In this document: positions 13,201-24,584 of the stretch, in pieces
Layout: each line of letters starts with the position of its first letter
Numbering within the stretch: the first letter of the stretch is position 1
DNA from: Bathymodiolus brooksi
Taxonomy: Eukaryota > Mollusca > Bivalvia > Mytilida > Modiolidae
Assembly (NCBI GenBank): GCA_963680875.1
Contig: OY804590.1
Location: 18,660,886-18,724,885, forward strand
DNA: 64,000 nt
Reading direction: 5' to 3'
Notes under the pieces: model-generated
Told to the model about the DNA's origin: nothing
The model's database searches: none
The model's input: the letters and a program-made list of their open reading frames with translations, nothing else
Translations under genes and position numbers: made by a program

Positions 13201-16200
13201 NNNNNNNNNNNNNNNNNNNNNNNNNNNNNNNNNNNNNNNNNNNNNNNNNNNNNNTAAAGAAACAGTAATATCATCTGTTTTAATTGTAAAGAAACAGTAA
13301 TATCATCTGTTTTAATGTAAAGAAACAGTAATATCATCTGTTTTAATGTAAAGAAACAGTAATATCATCTGTTTTAATGTAAAGAAACAGTAATATCATC
13401 TGTTTTAATGTAAAGAAACAGTAATATCATCTGTTTTAATGTAAAGAAACAGTAATATCATCTGTTTTAATGTAAAGAAACAGTAATATCATCTGTTTTA
13501 ATGTAAAGAAACAGTAATATCATCTGTTTTAATGTAAAGAAACAGTAATATCATCTGTTTTAATGTAAAGAAACAGTAATATCATCTGTTTTAATGTAAA
13601 GAAACAGTAATATCATCTGTTTTAATGTAAAGAAACAGTAATATCATCTGTTTTAATGTAAAGAAACAGTAATATCATCTGTTTTAATGTAAAGAAACAG
13701 TAATATCATCTGTTTTAATGTAAAGAAACAGTAATATCATCTGTTTTAATGTAAAGAAACAGTAATATCATCTGTTTTAATGTAAAGAAACAGTAATATC
13801 ATCTGTTTTAATGTAAAGAAACAGTAATATCATCTGTTTTAATGTAAAGAAACAGTAATATCATCTGTTTTAATGTAAAGAAACAGTAATATCATCTGTT
13901 TTAATGTAAAGAAACAGTAATATCATCTGTTTTAATGTAAAGAAACAGTAATATCATCTGTTTTAATGTAAAGAAACAGTAATATCATCTGTTTTAATGT
14001 AAAGAAACAGTAATATCATCTGTTTTAATGTAAAGAAACAGTAATATCATCTGTTTTAATGTAAAGAAACAGTAATATCATCTGTTTTAATGTAAAGAAA
14101 CAGTAATATCATCTGTTTTAATGTAAAGAAACAGTAATATCATCTGTTTTAATGTAAAGAAACAGTAATATCATCTGTTTTAATGTAAAGAAACAGTAAT
14201 ATCATCTGTTTTAATGTAAAGAAACAGTAATATCATCTGTTTTAATGTAAAGAAACAGTAATATCATCTGTTTTAATGTAAAGAAACAGTAATATCATCT
14301 GTTTTAATGTAAAGAAACAGTAATATCATCTGTTTTAATGTAAAGAAACAGTAATATCATCTGTTTTAATGTAAAGAAACAGTAATATCATCTGTTTTAA
14401 TGTAAAGAAACAGTAATATCATCTGTTTTAATGTAAAGAAACAGTAATATCATCTGTTTTAATGTAAAGAAACAGTAATATCATCTGTTTTAATGTAAAG
14501 AAACAGTAATATCATCTGTTTTAATGTAAAGAAACAGTAATATCATCTGTTTTAATGTAAAGAAACAGTAATATCATCTGTTTTAATGTAAAGAAACAGT
14601 AATATCATCTGTTTTAATGTAAAGAAACAGTAATATCATCTGTTTTAATGTAAAGAAACAGTAATATCATCTGTTTTAATGTAAAGAAACAGTAATATCA
14701 TCTGTTTTAATGTAAAGAAACAGTAATATCATCTGTTTTAATGTAAAGAAACAGTAATATCATCTGTTTTAATGTAAAGAAACAGTAATATCATCTGTTT
14801 TAATGTAAAGAAACAGTAATATCATCTGTTTTAATGTAAAGAAACAGTAATATCATCTGTTTTAATGTAAAGAAACAGTAATATCATCTGTTTTAATGTA
14901 AAGAAACAGTAATATCATCTGTTTTAATGTAAAGAAACAGTAATATCATCTGTTTTAATGTAAAGAAACAGTAATATCATCTGTTTTAATGTAAAGAAAC
15001 AGTAATATCATCTGTTTTAATGTAAAGAAACAGTAATATCATCTGTTTTAATGTAAAGAAACAGTAATATCATCTGTTTTAATGTAAAGAAACAGTAATA
15101 TCATCTGTTTTAATGTAAAGAAACAGTAATATCATCTGTTTTAATGTAAAGAAACAGTAATATCATCTGTTTTAATGTAAAGAAACAGTAATATCATCTG
15201 TTTTAATGTAAAGAAACAGTAATATCATCTGTTTTAATGTAAAGAAACAGTAATATCATCTGTTTTAATGTAAAGAAACAGTAATATCATCTGTTTTAAT
15301 GTAAAGAAACAGTAATATCATCTGTTTTAATGTAAAGAAACAGTAATATCATCTGTTTTAATGTAAAGAAACAGTAATATCATCTGTTTTAATGTAAAGA
15401 AACAGTAATATCATCTGTTTTAATGTAAAGAAACAGTAATATCATCTGTTTTAATGTAAAGAAACAGTAATATCATCTGTTTTATTGTAAAGAAACAGTA
15501 ATATCATCTGTTTTAATGTAAAGAAACAGTAATATCATCTGTTTTAATGTAAAGAAACAGTAATATCATCTGTTTTAATGTAAAGAAACAGTAATATCAT
15601 CTGTTTTAATGTAAAGAAACAGTAATATCATCTGTTTTAATGTAAAGAAACAGTAATATCATCTGTTTTAATGTAAAGAAACAGTAATATCATCTGTTTT
15701 AATGTAAAGAAACAGTAATATCATCTGTTTTAATGTAAAGAAACAGTAATATCATCTGTTTTAATGTAAAGAAACAGTAATATCATCTGTTTTAATGTAA
15801 AGAAACAGTAATATCATCTGTTTTAATGTAAAGAAACAGTAATATCATCTGTTTTAATGTAAAGAAACAGTAATATCATCTGTTTTAATGTAAAGAAACA
15901 GTAATATCATCTGTTTTAATGTAAAGAAACAGTAATATCATCTGTTTTAATGTAAAGAAACAGTAATATCATCTGTTTTAATGTAAAGAAACAGTAATAT
16001 CATCTGTTTTAATGTAAAGAAACAGTAATATCATCTGTTTTAATGTAAAGAAACAGTAATATCATCTGTTTTAATGTAAAGAAACAGTAATATCATCTGT
16101 TTTAATGTAAAGAAACAGTAATATCATCTGTTTTAATGTAAAGAAACAGTAATATCATCTGTTTTAATGTAAAGAAACAGTAATATCATCTGTTTTAATG

Positions 16201-19200
16201 TAAAGAAACAGTAATATCATCTGTTTTAATGTAAAGAAACAGTAATATCATCTGTTTTAATGTAAAGAAACAGTAATATCATCTGTTTTAATGTAAAGAA
16301 ACAGTAATATCATCTGTTTTAATGTAAAGAAACAGTAATATCATCTGTTTTAATGTAAAGAAACAGTAATATCATCTGTTTTAATGTAAAGAAACAGTAA
16401 TATCATCTGTTTTAATGTAAAGAAACAGTAATATCATCTGTTTTAATGTAAAGAAACAGTAATATCATCTGTTTTAATGTAAAGAAACAGTAATATCATC
16501 TGTTTTAATGTAAAGAAACAGTAATATCATCTGTTTTAATGTAAAGAAACAGTAATATCATCTGTTTTAATGTAAAGAAACAGTAATATCATCTGTTTTA
16601 ATGTAAAGAAACAGTAATATCATCTGTTTTAATGTAAAGAAACAGTAATATCATCTGTTTTAATGTAAAGAAACAGTAATATCATCTGTTTTAATGTAAA
16701 GAAACAGTAATATCATCTGTTTTAATGTAAAGAAACAGTAATATCATCTGTTTTAATGTAAAGAAACAGTAATATCATCTGTTTTAATGTAAAGAAACAG
16801 TAATATCATCTGTTTTAATGTAAAGAAACAGTAATATCATCTGTTTTAATGTAAAGAAACAGTAATATCATCTGTTTTAATGTAAAGAAACAGTAATATC
16901 ATCTGTTAAACAGTAATATCATCTGTTTTAATGTAAAGAAACAGTAATATCATCTGTTTTAATGTAAAGAAACAGTAATATCATCTGTTTTAATGTAAAG
17001 AAACAGTAATATCATCTGTTTTAATGTAAAGAAACAGTAATATCATCTGTTTTAATGTAAAGAAACAGTAATATCATCTGTTTTAATGTAAAGAAACAGT
17101 AATATCATCTGTTTTAATGTAAAGAAACAGTAATATCATCTGTTTTAATGTAAAGAAACAGTAATATCATCTGTTTTAATGTAAAGAAACAGTAATATCA
17201 TCTGTTTTATTGTAAAGAAACAGTAATATCATCTGTTTTATTGTAAAGAAACAGTAATATCATCTGTTTTAATGTAAAGAAACAGTAATATCATCTGTTT
17301 TATTGTAAAGAAACAGTAATATCATCTGTTTTAATGTAAAGAAACAGTAATATCATCTGTTTTAATGTAAAGAAACAGTAATATCATCTGTTTTAATGTA
17401 AAGAAACAGTAATATCATCTGTTTTATTGTAAAGAAACAGTAATATCATCTGTTTTAATGTAAAGAAACAGTAATATCATCTGTTTTAATGTAAAGAAAC
17501 AGTAATATCATCTGTTTTATTGTAAAGAAACAGTAATATCATCTGTTTTAATGTAAAGAAACAGTAATATCATCTGTTTTATTGTAAAGAAACAGTAATA
17601 TCATCTGTTTTAATGTAAAGAAACAGTAATATCATCTGTTTTAATGTAAAGAAACAGTAATATCATCTGTTTTAATGTAAAGAAACAGTAATATCATCTG
17701 TTTTAATGTAAAGAAACAGTAATATCATCTGTTTTAATGTAAAGAAACAGTAATATCATCTGTTTTATTGTAAAGAAACAGTAATATCATCTGTTTTAAT
17801 GTAAAGAAACAGTAATATCATCTGTTTTAATGTAAAGAAACAGTAATATCATCTGTTTTATTGTAAAGAAACAGTAATATCATCTGTTTTAATGTAAAGA
17901 AACAGTAATATCATCTGTTTTAATGTAAAGAAACAGTAATATCATCTGTTTTAATGTAAAGAAACAGTAATATCATCTGTGTTAATGTAAAGAAACAGTA
18001 ATATCATCTGTTTTAATGTAAAGAAACAGTAATATCATCTGTTTTAATGTAATCATCTGTTTTAATGTAAAGAAACAGTAATATCATCTGTTTTAATGTA
18101 AAACAGAATATCATCTGTTTTAATGTAAAGAAACAGTAATATCATCTGTTTTAATGTAAAGAAACAGTAATATCATCTGTTTTAATGTAAAGAAACAGTA
18201 ATATCATCTGTTTTAATGTAAAGAAACAGTAATATCATCTGTTTTATTGTAAAGAAACAGTAATATCATCTGTTTTATTGTAAAGAAACAGTAATATCAT
18301 CTGTTTTAATGTAAGAAACATAATATCTGTTTTAATTAAAGAAACAGTAATATCATCTGTTTTAATGTAAAGAAACAGTAATATCATCTGTTTTAATGTA
18401 AAGAAACAGTAATATCATCTGTTTTAATGTAAAGAAACAGTAATATCATCTGTTTTAATGTAAAGAAACAGTAATATCATCTGTTTTATTGTAAAGAAAC
18501 AGTAATATCATCTGTTTTAATGTAAAGAAACAGTAATATCATCTGTTTTAATGTAAGAAACAGTAATATCATCTGTTTTAATGTAAAGAAACAGTAATAT
18601 CATCTGTTTTAATGTAAAGAAACAGTAATATCATCTGTTTTATTGTAAAGAAACAGTAATATCATCTGTTTTAATGTAAAGAAACAGTAATATCATCTGT
18701 TTTATTGTAAAGAAACAGTAATATCATCTGTTTTAATGTAAAGAAACAGTAATATCATCTGTTTTAATGTAAAGAAACAGTAATATCATCTGTTTTAATG
18801 TAAAGAAACAGTAATATCATCTGTTTTAATGTAAAGAAACAGTAATATCATCTGTTTTATGTAAAGAAACAGTAATATCATCTGTTTTAATGTAAAGAAA
18901 CAGTAATATCATCTGTTTTAATGTAAAGAAACAGTAATATCATCTGTTTTAATGTAAAGAAACAGTAATATCATCTGTTTTAATGTAAAGAAACAGTAAT
19001 ATCATCTGTTTAATGTAAAGAAACAGTAATATCATCTGTTTTAATGTAAAGAAACAGTAATATCATCTGTTTTATTGTAAAGAAACAGTAATATCATCTG
19101 TTTTAATGTAAAGAAACAGTAATATCATCTGTTTTATTGTAAAGAAACAGTAATATCATCTGTTTTATTGTAAAGAAACAGTAATATCATCTGTTTTATT

Positions 19201-22200
19201 GTAAAGAAACAGTAATATCATCTGTTTAATGTAAAGAAACAGTAATATCATCTGTTTTATGTAAAGAAACAGTAATATCATCTGTTTAATGTAAAGAAAC
19301 AGGTAATATCATCTGTTTTAATGTAAAGAAACAGTAATATCATCTGTTTTAATGTAAAGAAACAGTAATATCATCTGTTTTAATGTAAAGAAACAGTAAT
19401 ATCATCTGTTTTAATGTAAAGAAACAGTAATATCATCTGTTTAATGTAAAGAAACAGTAATATCATCTGTTTTAATGTAAAGAAACAGTAATATCATCTG
19501 TTTTAATGTAAAGAAACAGTAATATCATCTGTTTTATTGTAAAGAAACAGTAATATCATCTGTTTTGATGTAAAGAAACAGTAATATCATCTGTTTTGAT
19601 GTAAAGAAACAGTAATATCATCTGTTTTGATGTAAAGAAACAGTAATATCATCTGTTTTAATGTAAAGAAACAGTAATATCATCTGTTTTAATGTAAAGA
19701 AACAGTAATATCATCTGTTTTAATGTAAAGAAACAGTAATATCATCTGTTTTAATGTAAAGAAACAGTAATATCATCTGTTTTAATGTAAAGAAACAGTA
19801 ATATCATCTGTTTTAATGTAAAGAAACGTAATATCATCTGTTTTAATGTAAAGAAACAGTAATATCATCTGTTTTAATGTAAAGAAACAGTAATATCATC
19901 TGTTTTAATGTAAAGAACAGTAATATCATCTGTTTTAATGTAAAGAAACAGTAATATCATCTGTTTTAATGTAAAGAAACAGTAATATCATCTGTTTTAT
20001 GTAAAGAAACAGTAATATCATCTGTTTTAATGTAAAGAAACAGTAATATCATCTGTTTTAATGTAAAGAACAGTAATATCATCTGTTTTAATGTAAAGAA
20101 ACAGTAATATCATCTGTTTTAATGTAAAGAACAGTAATATCATCTGTTTTAATGTAAAGAAACAGTAATATCATCTGTTTAATGTAAAGAAACAGTAATA
20201 TCATCTGTTTTAATGTAAAGAAACAGTAATATCATCTGTTTTAATGTAAAGAAACAGTAATATCATCTGTTTTATTGTAAAGAAACAGTAATATCATCTG
20301 TTTTATTGTAAAGAAACAGTAATATCATCTGTTTTAATGTAAAGAAACAGTAATATCATCTGTTTTAATGTAAAGAAACAGTAATATCATCTGTTTTGAT
20401 GTAAAGAAACAGTAATATCATCTGTTTTAATGTAAAGAAACAGTAATATCATCTGTTTTAATGTAAAGAAACAGTAATATCATCTGTTTTATTGTAAAGA
20501 AACAGTAATATCATCTGTTTTAATGTAAAGAAACAGTAATCATCATCTGTTTTATTGTAAAGAAACAGTAATATCATCTGTTTTAATGTAAAGAAACAGT
20601 AATATCATCTGTTTTGATGTAAAGAAACAGTAATATCATCTGTTTTGATGTAAAGAAACAGTAATATCATCTGTTTTAATGTAAAGAAACAGTAATATCA
20701 TCTGTTTTATTGTAAAGAAACAGTAATATCATCTGTTTTATTGTAAAGAAACAGTAATATCATCTGTTTTAATGTAAAGAAACAGTAATATCATCTGTTT
20801 TATTGTTAAAGAAACAGTAATATCATCTGTTTTAATGTAAAGAAACAGTAATATCATCTGTTTTAATGTAAAGAAACAGTAATATCATCTGTTTTAATGT
20901 AAAGAAACCAGTAATATCATCTGTTTTAATGTAAAGAAACAGTAATATCATCTGTTTTAATGTAAAGAAACAGTAATATCATCTGTTTTAATGTAAAGAA
21001 ACAGTAATATCATCTGTTTTAATGTAAAGAAACAGTAATATCATCTGTTTTAATGTAAAGAAACAGTAATATCATCTGTTTTAATGTAAAGAAACAGTAA
21101 TATCATCTGTTTTATTGTAAAGAAACAGTAATATCATCTGTTTTAATGTAAAGAAACAGTAATATCATCTGTTTTAATGTAAAGAAACAGTAATATCATC
21201 TGTTTTAATGTAAAGAAACAGTAATATCATCTGTTTTAATGTAAAGAAACAGTAATATCATCGTTTTAATGTAAAGAAACAGTAATATCATCTGTTTTAA
21301 TGTAAAGAACAGTAATATCATCTGTTTTAATGTAAAGAAACAGTAATATCATCTGTTTTAATGTAAAGAAACAGTAATATCATCTGTTTTAATGTAAAGA
21401 AACAGTAATATCATCTGTTTTAATGTAAAGAAACAGTAATATCATCTGTTTTTAATGTAAAGAAACAGTAATATCATCTGTTTTATTGTAAAGAAACAGT
21501 AATATCATCTGTTTTATTGTAAAGAAACAGTAATATCATCTGTTTTAATGTAAAGAAACAGTAATATCATCTGTTTTAATGTAAAGAAACAGTAATATCA
21601 TCTGTTTAAATGTAAAGAAACAGTAATATCATCTGTTTTAATGTAAAGAAACAGTAATATCATCTGTTTTATTGTAAAGAAACAGTAATATCATCTGTTT
21701 TATTGTAAAGAAACAGTAATATCATCTGTTTTAATGTAAAGAAACAGTAATATCATCTGTTTTGATGTAAAGAAACAGTAATATCATCTGTTTTAATGTA
21801 AAGAAACAGTAATATCATCTGTTTGATGTAAAGAAACAGTAATATCATCTGTTTTAATGTAAAGAAACAGTAATATCATCTGTTTTAATGTAAAGAAACA
21901 GTAATATCATCTGTTTTATTGTAAAGAAAACAGTAATATCATCTGTTTTAATGTAAAGAAACAGTAATATCATCTGTTTTAATGTAAAGAAACAGTAATA
22001 TCATCTGTTTTAATGTAAAGAAACAGTAATATCATCTGTTTTTAATGTAAAGAAACAGTAATATCATCTGTTTTATTGTAAAGAAACAGTAATATCATCT
22101 GTTTTAATGTAAAGAAACAGTAATATCATCTGTTTTAATGTTATTTTTTCAGAACTATATTTGTGACAGTCATTTTGTAAGCAGAGATCTTCAGGACAAT

Positions 22201-22605
22201 TTAAAGAAGAAATTGTTTAACAGTCAGTACAAGTACAAAGCTTTAGAAGAAGAGATTGTACAATCTAAACACTGGCCACCTGTCTCATCCTCGTCTGGCC
22301 TAGCTGACGTCTTCCAGCGTCTAGACAATGCTCAGACCATAGACCATGACAGAACCAGTCTAATGAGCAGCTTAGCTGATTCTGCTAGTGAAACTGGATC
22401 TATTCATATAGAACATGTAGAGTCAGAAGCAGCACAGAGAGAAGTAGGTGGACCTGTTAATGATATACCAACATTAGACAGTCAAATATCATTAATTGAT
22501 GATGATGCTAGACTTATTATAGGTGATGAGAATGGGACAGATAACCTTGGGTATTATCAAGATGGAGTATTAAAGCAAGGCTCTAGTGTAACTACAAAAT
22601 TATGA
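1173..22605 (+). CDS. ATP13A2: P5B-type transport ATPase (ATP13A2/3-like), C-terminal part, three exons
   Basis: The coding parts are 1173-1261, 1984-2067 and 22153-22605; introns are GT-AG and phases agree (the first exon begins with two bases of a split codon, the other junctions are phase 0). P5B ATPases are lysosomal or late-endosomal P-type pumps; ATP13A2 exports polyamines from the lysosome. The visible part encodes two hydrophobic segments, about 20 residues each, that match the last two membrane helices, then a roughly 150-residue cytosolic tail. The tail has a basic patch, a [13 protein letters not shown] helix and a HWPP motif at the place where human ATP13A2 and ATP13A3 have EQPWPP and EWPP. 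Beyond it is an acidic, Ser-rich extension longer than in human proteins. The catalytic domains lie outside the window, so activity cannot be judged. Family assignment is firm; the choice between ATP13A2 and ATP13A3 is uncertain, and the symbol is provisional. Confidence 0.82.
1408..1590 (+). repeat. dispersed interspersed repeat, copy 2
   Basis: It shares the motif order of 345-560: ACCAAAGGGGTAATCAGAA, AAGGACAGACAAC, AAAACTAAAGATTA, then a diverged TAAGCAGATTCTGCTTCACT module. It is diverged and non-coding. Confidence 0.55.
1595..1830 (-). repeat. tRNA-derived SINE, minus strand
   Basis: Read on the minus strand the order is tRNA-like head with a degraded B-box (GAGTTCAAATCCC), the GGTTTTCTCTGGGTAC block, TTTCCTCCACCAATAAAAC and the GAAATATTGTTGAAAGTGG tail. 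This is the typical molluscan SINE layout with a MetaSINE-like central domain. Confidence 0.7.
1984..2067 (+). CDS. ATP13A2: P5B ATPase exon encoding the last membrane helix
   Basis: The acceptor is TTTTTAG (AG at 1982-1983) and the donor is GAG|GTAATA. It has 28 codons in phase 0. The product reads [11 protein letters not shown] and then a hydrophobic helix ending in LLVE, which aligns by eye with the RNITDTGFK...NF...MLE segment of human ATP13A2. Confidence 0.82.
2243..2530. mobile_element. PIF/Harbinger-like MITE with TTA target duplication
   Basis: The 288-bp element has inverted ends of about 45 bp: GGGAACGACCATTTAACTTG at the left and its near-perfect complement ending GGTCGGTCCC at the right. 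Both then run through a G/C run and TTATGGGTTTTTT-type sequence. It is flanked on both sides by TTA (2240-2242 and 2531-2533). Three-base TWA duplications with GGG-type ends are typical of the PIF/Harbinger superfamily; the assignment is inference from that. The interior is A-rich and has no ORF. Confidence 0.65.
2545..2760 (-). repeat. tRNA-derived SINE, minus strand, diverged
   Basis: On the minus strand it shows CATGATCAAATGTTAG, a tRNA-like head with GATCTACAGCTACTT, a weak B-box (AGTTCTGC), TTTCCTCCACTAATAAAAC and a GAAACATTG tail. It is the same family as 1595-1830 and an older copy. Confidence 0.6.
2812..3010 (+). repeat. 35-bp tandem repeat, about 5-6 copies
   Basis: The unit contains GAGCCACTCCTCTGTCAAAC followed by CAGCCCCAACAATAT. 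Copies differ by a few substitutions and one short deletion near 2930. It is intronic and non-coding. Confidence 0.85.
3165..3290. repeat. hairpin made of two inverted 47-bp-array units
   Basis: AGTGTTAATAGACAAGTAAA at about 3171-3190 is mirrored by its complement at about 3239-3265 (TACTCTTTACTTGTCTATTAA). The right arm is in the opposite orientation to the 47-bp array at 5047-6140, from whose unit both arms derive. Confidence 0.75.
3296..3594 (-). repeat. 30-bp tandem repeat
   Basis: The unit is roughly GCTGAAAATTCTGAACAG plus ATTCTGAACATT, repeated from about 3350 to 3590 with a diverged start. Because 30 is a multiple of three, the minus strand reads as a repeating ten-residue open frame ([14 protein letters not shown]). 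There is no splice context and no other coding sign, so I treat it as non-coding. Confidence 0.8.
3595..4580. repeat. AT-rich block of diverged ~150-bp repeats
   Basis: A module containing TCTTCTTAAATCAATATATT, TTTCATTTTCATTAGATTTTAACTAAATATAG and ATTAATTAATT recurs near 3595, 3738, 3905, 4060, 4430 and 4550. Copies have substitutions and indels. No coding content was seen. Confidence 0.6.
4090..5010. repeat. large inverted repeat, arms about 250 bp
   Basis: The left arm 4098-4350 (from GAAGTGGCCCCAACTTAAGT to CATGTAATATTTCAC) is repeated as its complement at about 4737-4985 (GTGAAATATTACATGATATA ... CACTTAAGTTGGGGCCACTTC). The loop of roughly 385 bp holds a third, direct copy of part of the arm (about 4560-4735). 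The arms differ at only a few positions. Confidence 0.8.
5047..6140 (+). repeat. 47-bp minisatellite, about 23 copies
   Basis: The unit contains CTGGGGGCTGTTTCAAGTG, TTAATAGACAAGTAAAGAG and TACTGTAGA. Most copies are identical except for TGTAGAC/TGCAGAC and GGGGGCT/GGGGACT variants. A few units carry a duplicated GTAAA or lack part of the TGTAGAC block (near 5690, 5745, 5877 and 6125). Confidence 0.92.
6141..6328. other. short unique spacer between two arrays
   Basis: This is AT-rich intronic sequence without recognisable repeats or coding signal. Confidence 0.6.
6329..22140 (+). repeat. 31-bp minisatellite, about 500 copies, filling the last ATPase intron
   Basis: The period of 31 bp is exact over almost the whole block: TGTAAAGAAACAGTAATATC followed by ATCTGTTTTAA. 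The main variant is TTTTATTG for TTTTAATG, scattered from 6600 to 10640 and again from 17200 rightwards. Between about 10650 and 17200 the units are nearly identical, with one variant near 15485 and one short deletion near 16907. From about 17980 on, single-base indels and GATG variants appear. The array ends 12 bp before the acceptor AG at 22151-22152. Each unit contains the inverted pair AAACAG/CTGTTT around a nine-base loop. The visible copy number is about 503, with a 200-N gap inside, so the true number is unknown. Confidence 0.96.
13055..13254. other. assembly gap of 200 N inside the 31-bp array
   Basis: Exactly 200 N lie with 31-bp units on both sides. The round number suggests a placeholder, so the real distance is unknown. 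The first complete unit after the gap carries an extra T (TTTTAATTG). Confidence 0.95.
22153..22605 (+). CDS. ATP13A2: P5B ATPase last exon: cytosolic C-terminal tail
   Basis: The acceptor TTATTTTTTCAG ends at 22152. There are 150 codons and a TGA at 22603-22605. The exon begins NYICDSHF, continues the last helix, then shows a Lys-rich stretch (LKKKLF), [17 protein letters not shown] and about 105 residues of Ser/Asp/Glu-rich low-complexity tail including [16 protein letters not shown]. Acidic and dileucine-like patches could serve in sorting, but that is inference. Confidence 0.85.
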   Translation, partial: NYICDSHFVSRDLQDNLKKKLFNSQYKYKALEEEIVQSKHWPPVSSSSGLADVFQRLDNAQTIDHDRTSLMSSLADSASETGSIHIEHVESEAAQREVGGPVNDIPTLDSQISLIDDDARLIIGDENGTDNLGYYQDGVLKQGSSVTTKL

Positions 22606-23062
22606 TGAATATCTTATCAGTAATCTGACTTTTATCATTGATTTTCATCTCATTGGAGTACTACAGTCTGGCCATAGTATAATTACAAAATTCAGGGATT
22701 ATTTTTTTTCAGGTATTTAACTGATTTGAGCTATTTTCCTCTGAAAAAATGCGAAAGTTGCAGGACATGATCTGAACAGGTCAAAAATGGAGGGTTTGAA
22801 AGGGGTGTAGACTGTTTCAGCTATTTTAATTGATTTTGAGTTTTTTCACTTTCTAACCAGAATCATCCCGAACATTATAATGATCATCTGAACAATATTC
22901 TTGCTTCTACCATTAGGTTTCAGCTGTTTTTAACTGTTCTTGAAACTGATAATTCTTTTTATATTATATTTTTATGAATTTAAGAAAACATATTTTAATT
23001 AAACATATTTTAATTTGCATAAGATTGTGTCCTATCCAATTGTTTCTTATTGAACAATAAAA
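22606..23062 (+). other. 3'UTR of the P5B ATPase gene with candidate polyadenylation signal
   Basis: AT-rich sequence after the stop codon. AATAAA at about 23057-23062 (in TTGAACAATAAAATATG) is the first good polyadenylation signal; a second AATAAA lies near 23355. Neither can be confirmed without transcript data. Confidence 0.45.
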
Positions 23063-24584
23063 TATGTTTAAAAAATTAAGATCAAAGCAAATTAGATCAG
23101 ATACAAGTTATTACAACATTAATTATTATTATATTATGCCCTTTCTCTGTAATTCACAACCTGCATTAAAATAGGAACAATTCAATAAGTAAAAAAGCTC
23201 AGGTATGTTAAAAATAAATGTTTGAAAATTTGGACAAATTAATGTACACATTGACTTAATGTCACTATAAATTTTAGACTAAATTTTCCATATGGATGTA
23301 TGTGTAATGTTTGAATTTATATTTGTCAAGACAGAAGCGTACCAGAAATGTAAAAATAAAACATTTATGTTCAGTGTTTCAGCTAGACTTTGAAATCTTC
23401 AGGACAATTGACAGTTTTATCAAATATTCTTCATGACATTCTTTAATAATTAAACTAATATTGATAAAGTTCTTCAGAACTATTTGAGAAATAGGTGGGC
23501 ATTTTTTCTGAGACCGATGCCTAGCTGAATCACTGGATGTTTTCCAATGTATTTGGTCTACCACATCTAGGGGGGGGGGGGGGTGGATGTTTAATCCCTG
23601 ATAAATAAAGTGTGATAGATGATAAACCAATGAATAAATTATGCAAATTTTACATTCACAGGTAACATTGTAATAATGTCATCACTTAAGTCTTGGATGA
23701 GAATTAATGTAACTTTTGAATATCAAATCAGTTTTAATACAATTCACTCTTTAAATAACTTTATCTGGTTAATAGCATGCATTGTGACCACTATTGTGAA
23801 ATGTTACTTTTCTGAAAGATATACTTTGTTGTCATTAACCTTAGGTTTTAATGGTTTTTGTTTGTGAGGTATATTCTACCTCATGACTATGTTGTCGGTC
23901 AGTTTTTGACCAAACCTCTCATTTTTATATACACAAACACAATAGCCCCACAGTCTGTTGTTCTAATCACAGTATTTATTATGATATGTGATTGCAATTT
24001 TGTTGAACATGCTTTAGTCATTGTAAATGTTGTATATGATAACAAAATATTTTTGATGGAACATATCCCTGTCTTTTTTTCTTTTTTTTTTTAAAGATTT
24101 TGGTGTATTAATATTACAAACTATTTAGTGAGACTTGTCTCTCTTTGAACACATATTGAAGCAAATCAGTTTGATAAAAATACTTATATTGAATTTCAAA
24201 TTGAAAAAAGGAACAATCTTTTTCTTCTACAAACACCGATAAATAAAGCAGACATTACAACTTTAAGTTATGATTATTTGTGTAGTAAATGAACCTCAGT
24301 TATTGAATTTGAGATATGTAGCATGATCATAATCAACTCCACTAGGATATTCAAACACAAATGACAATAAAACTGACTGCCACGATATACCTGAAATATT
24401 GCTGAAAGTGGTGTTAAACACCATAAACCAACCAACCAACCTATTCAAACAAATTTATTTCTTAATTATTACATGAAAAGATCATAAATAAAAATCAAAT
24501 ATTAAATATTTAATTTTTCATTTTTATATATATTTCTGTAAAAAAAACCTTGCATATATTAACATGAATTGAACAATAAAAATG
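23063..24584. other. intergenic DNA, no gene recognised
   Basis: AT-rich. It holds a G run near 23571-23582 and, at about 24375-24440, a SINE 3' tail (CTGACTGCCACGATATA, GAAATATTGCTGAAAGTGG, AACCAACCAACC) on the + strand. The short open frames have no coding character. Confidence 0.6.

Larger units (their letters stand above)
2068..22152 (+). other. giant last intron of the P5B ATPase gene (20,085 bp)
   Basis: The intron is bounded by GTAATA at 2068 and TTATTTTTTCAG ending at 22152. About 85% of it is tandem repeat: 35-bp (2812-3010), 30-bp (3350-3590), 47-bp (5047-6140) and 31-bp (6329-22140) arrays, plus a MITE, a SINE and a large inverted repeat. No exon or gene was found inside. Only 6141-6328 looks unique. 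Confidence 0.8.

Noticed and set aside
12990..13337. 115-residue minus-strand open frame across the 31-bp array
   Set aside because: It spans the 200-N gap and is made of repeat sequence only.
6329..22140. CRISPR array
   Set aside because: The repetition is direct and contiguous with no unique spacers, and the context is an animal intron.
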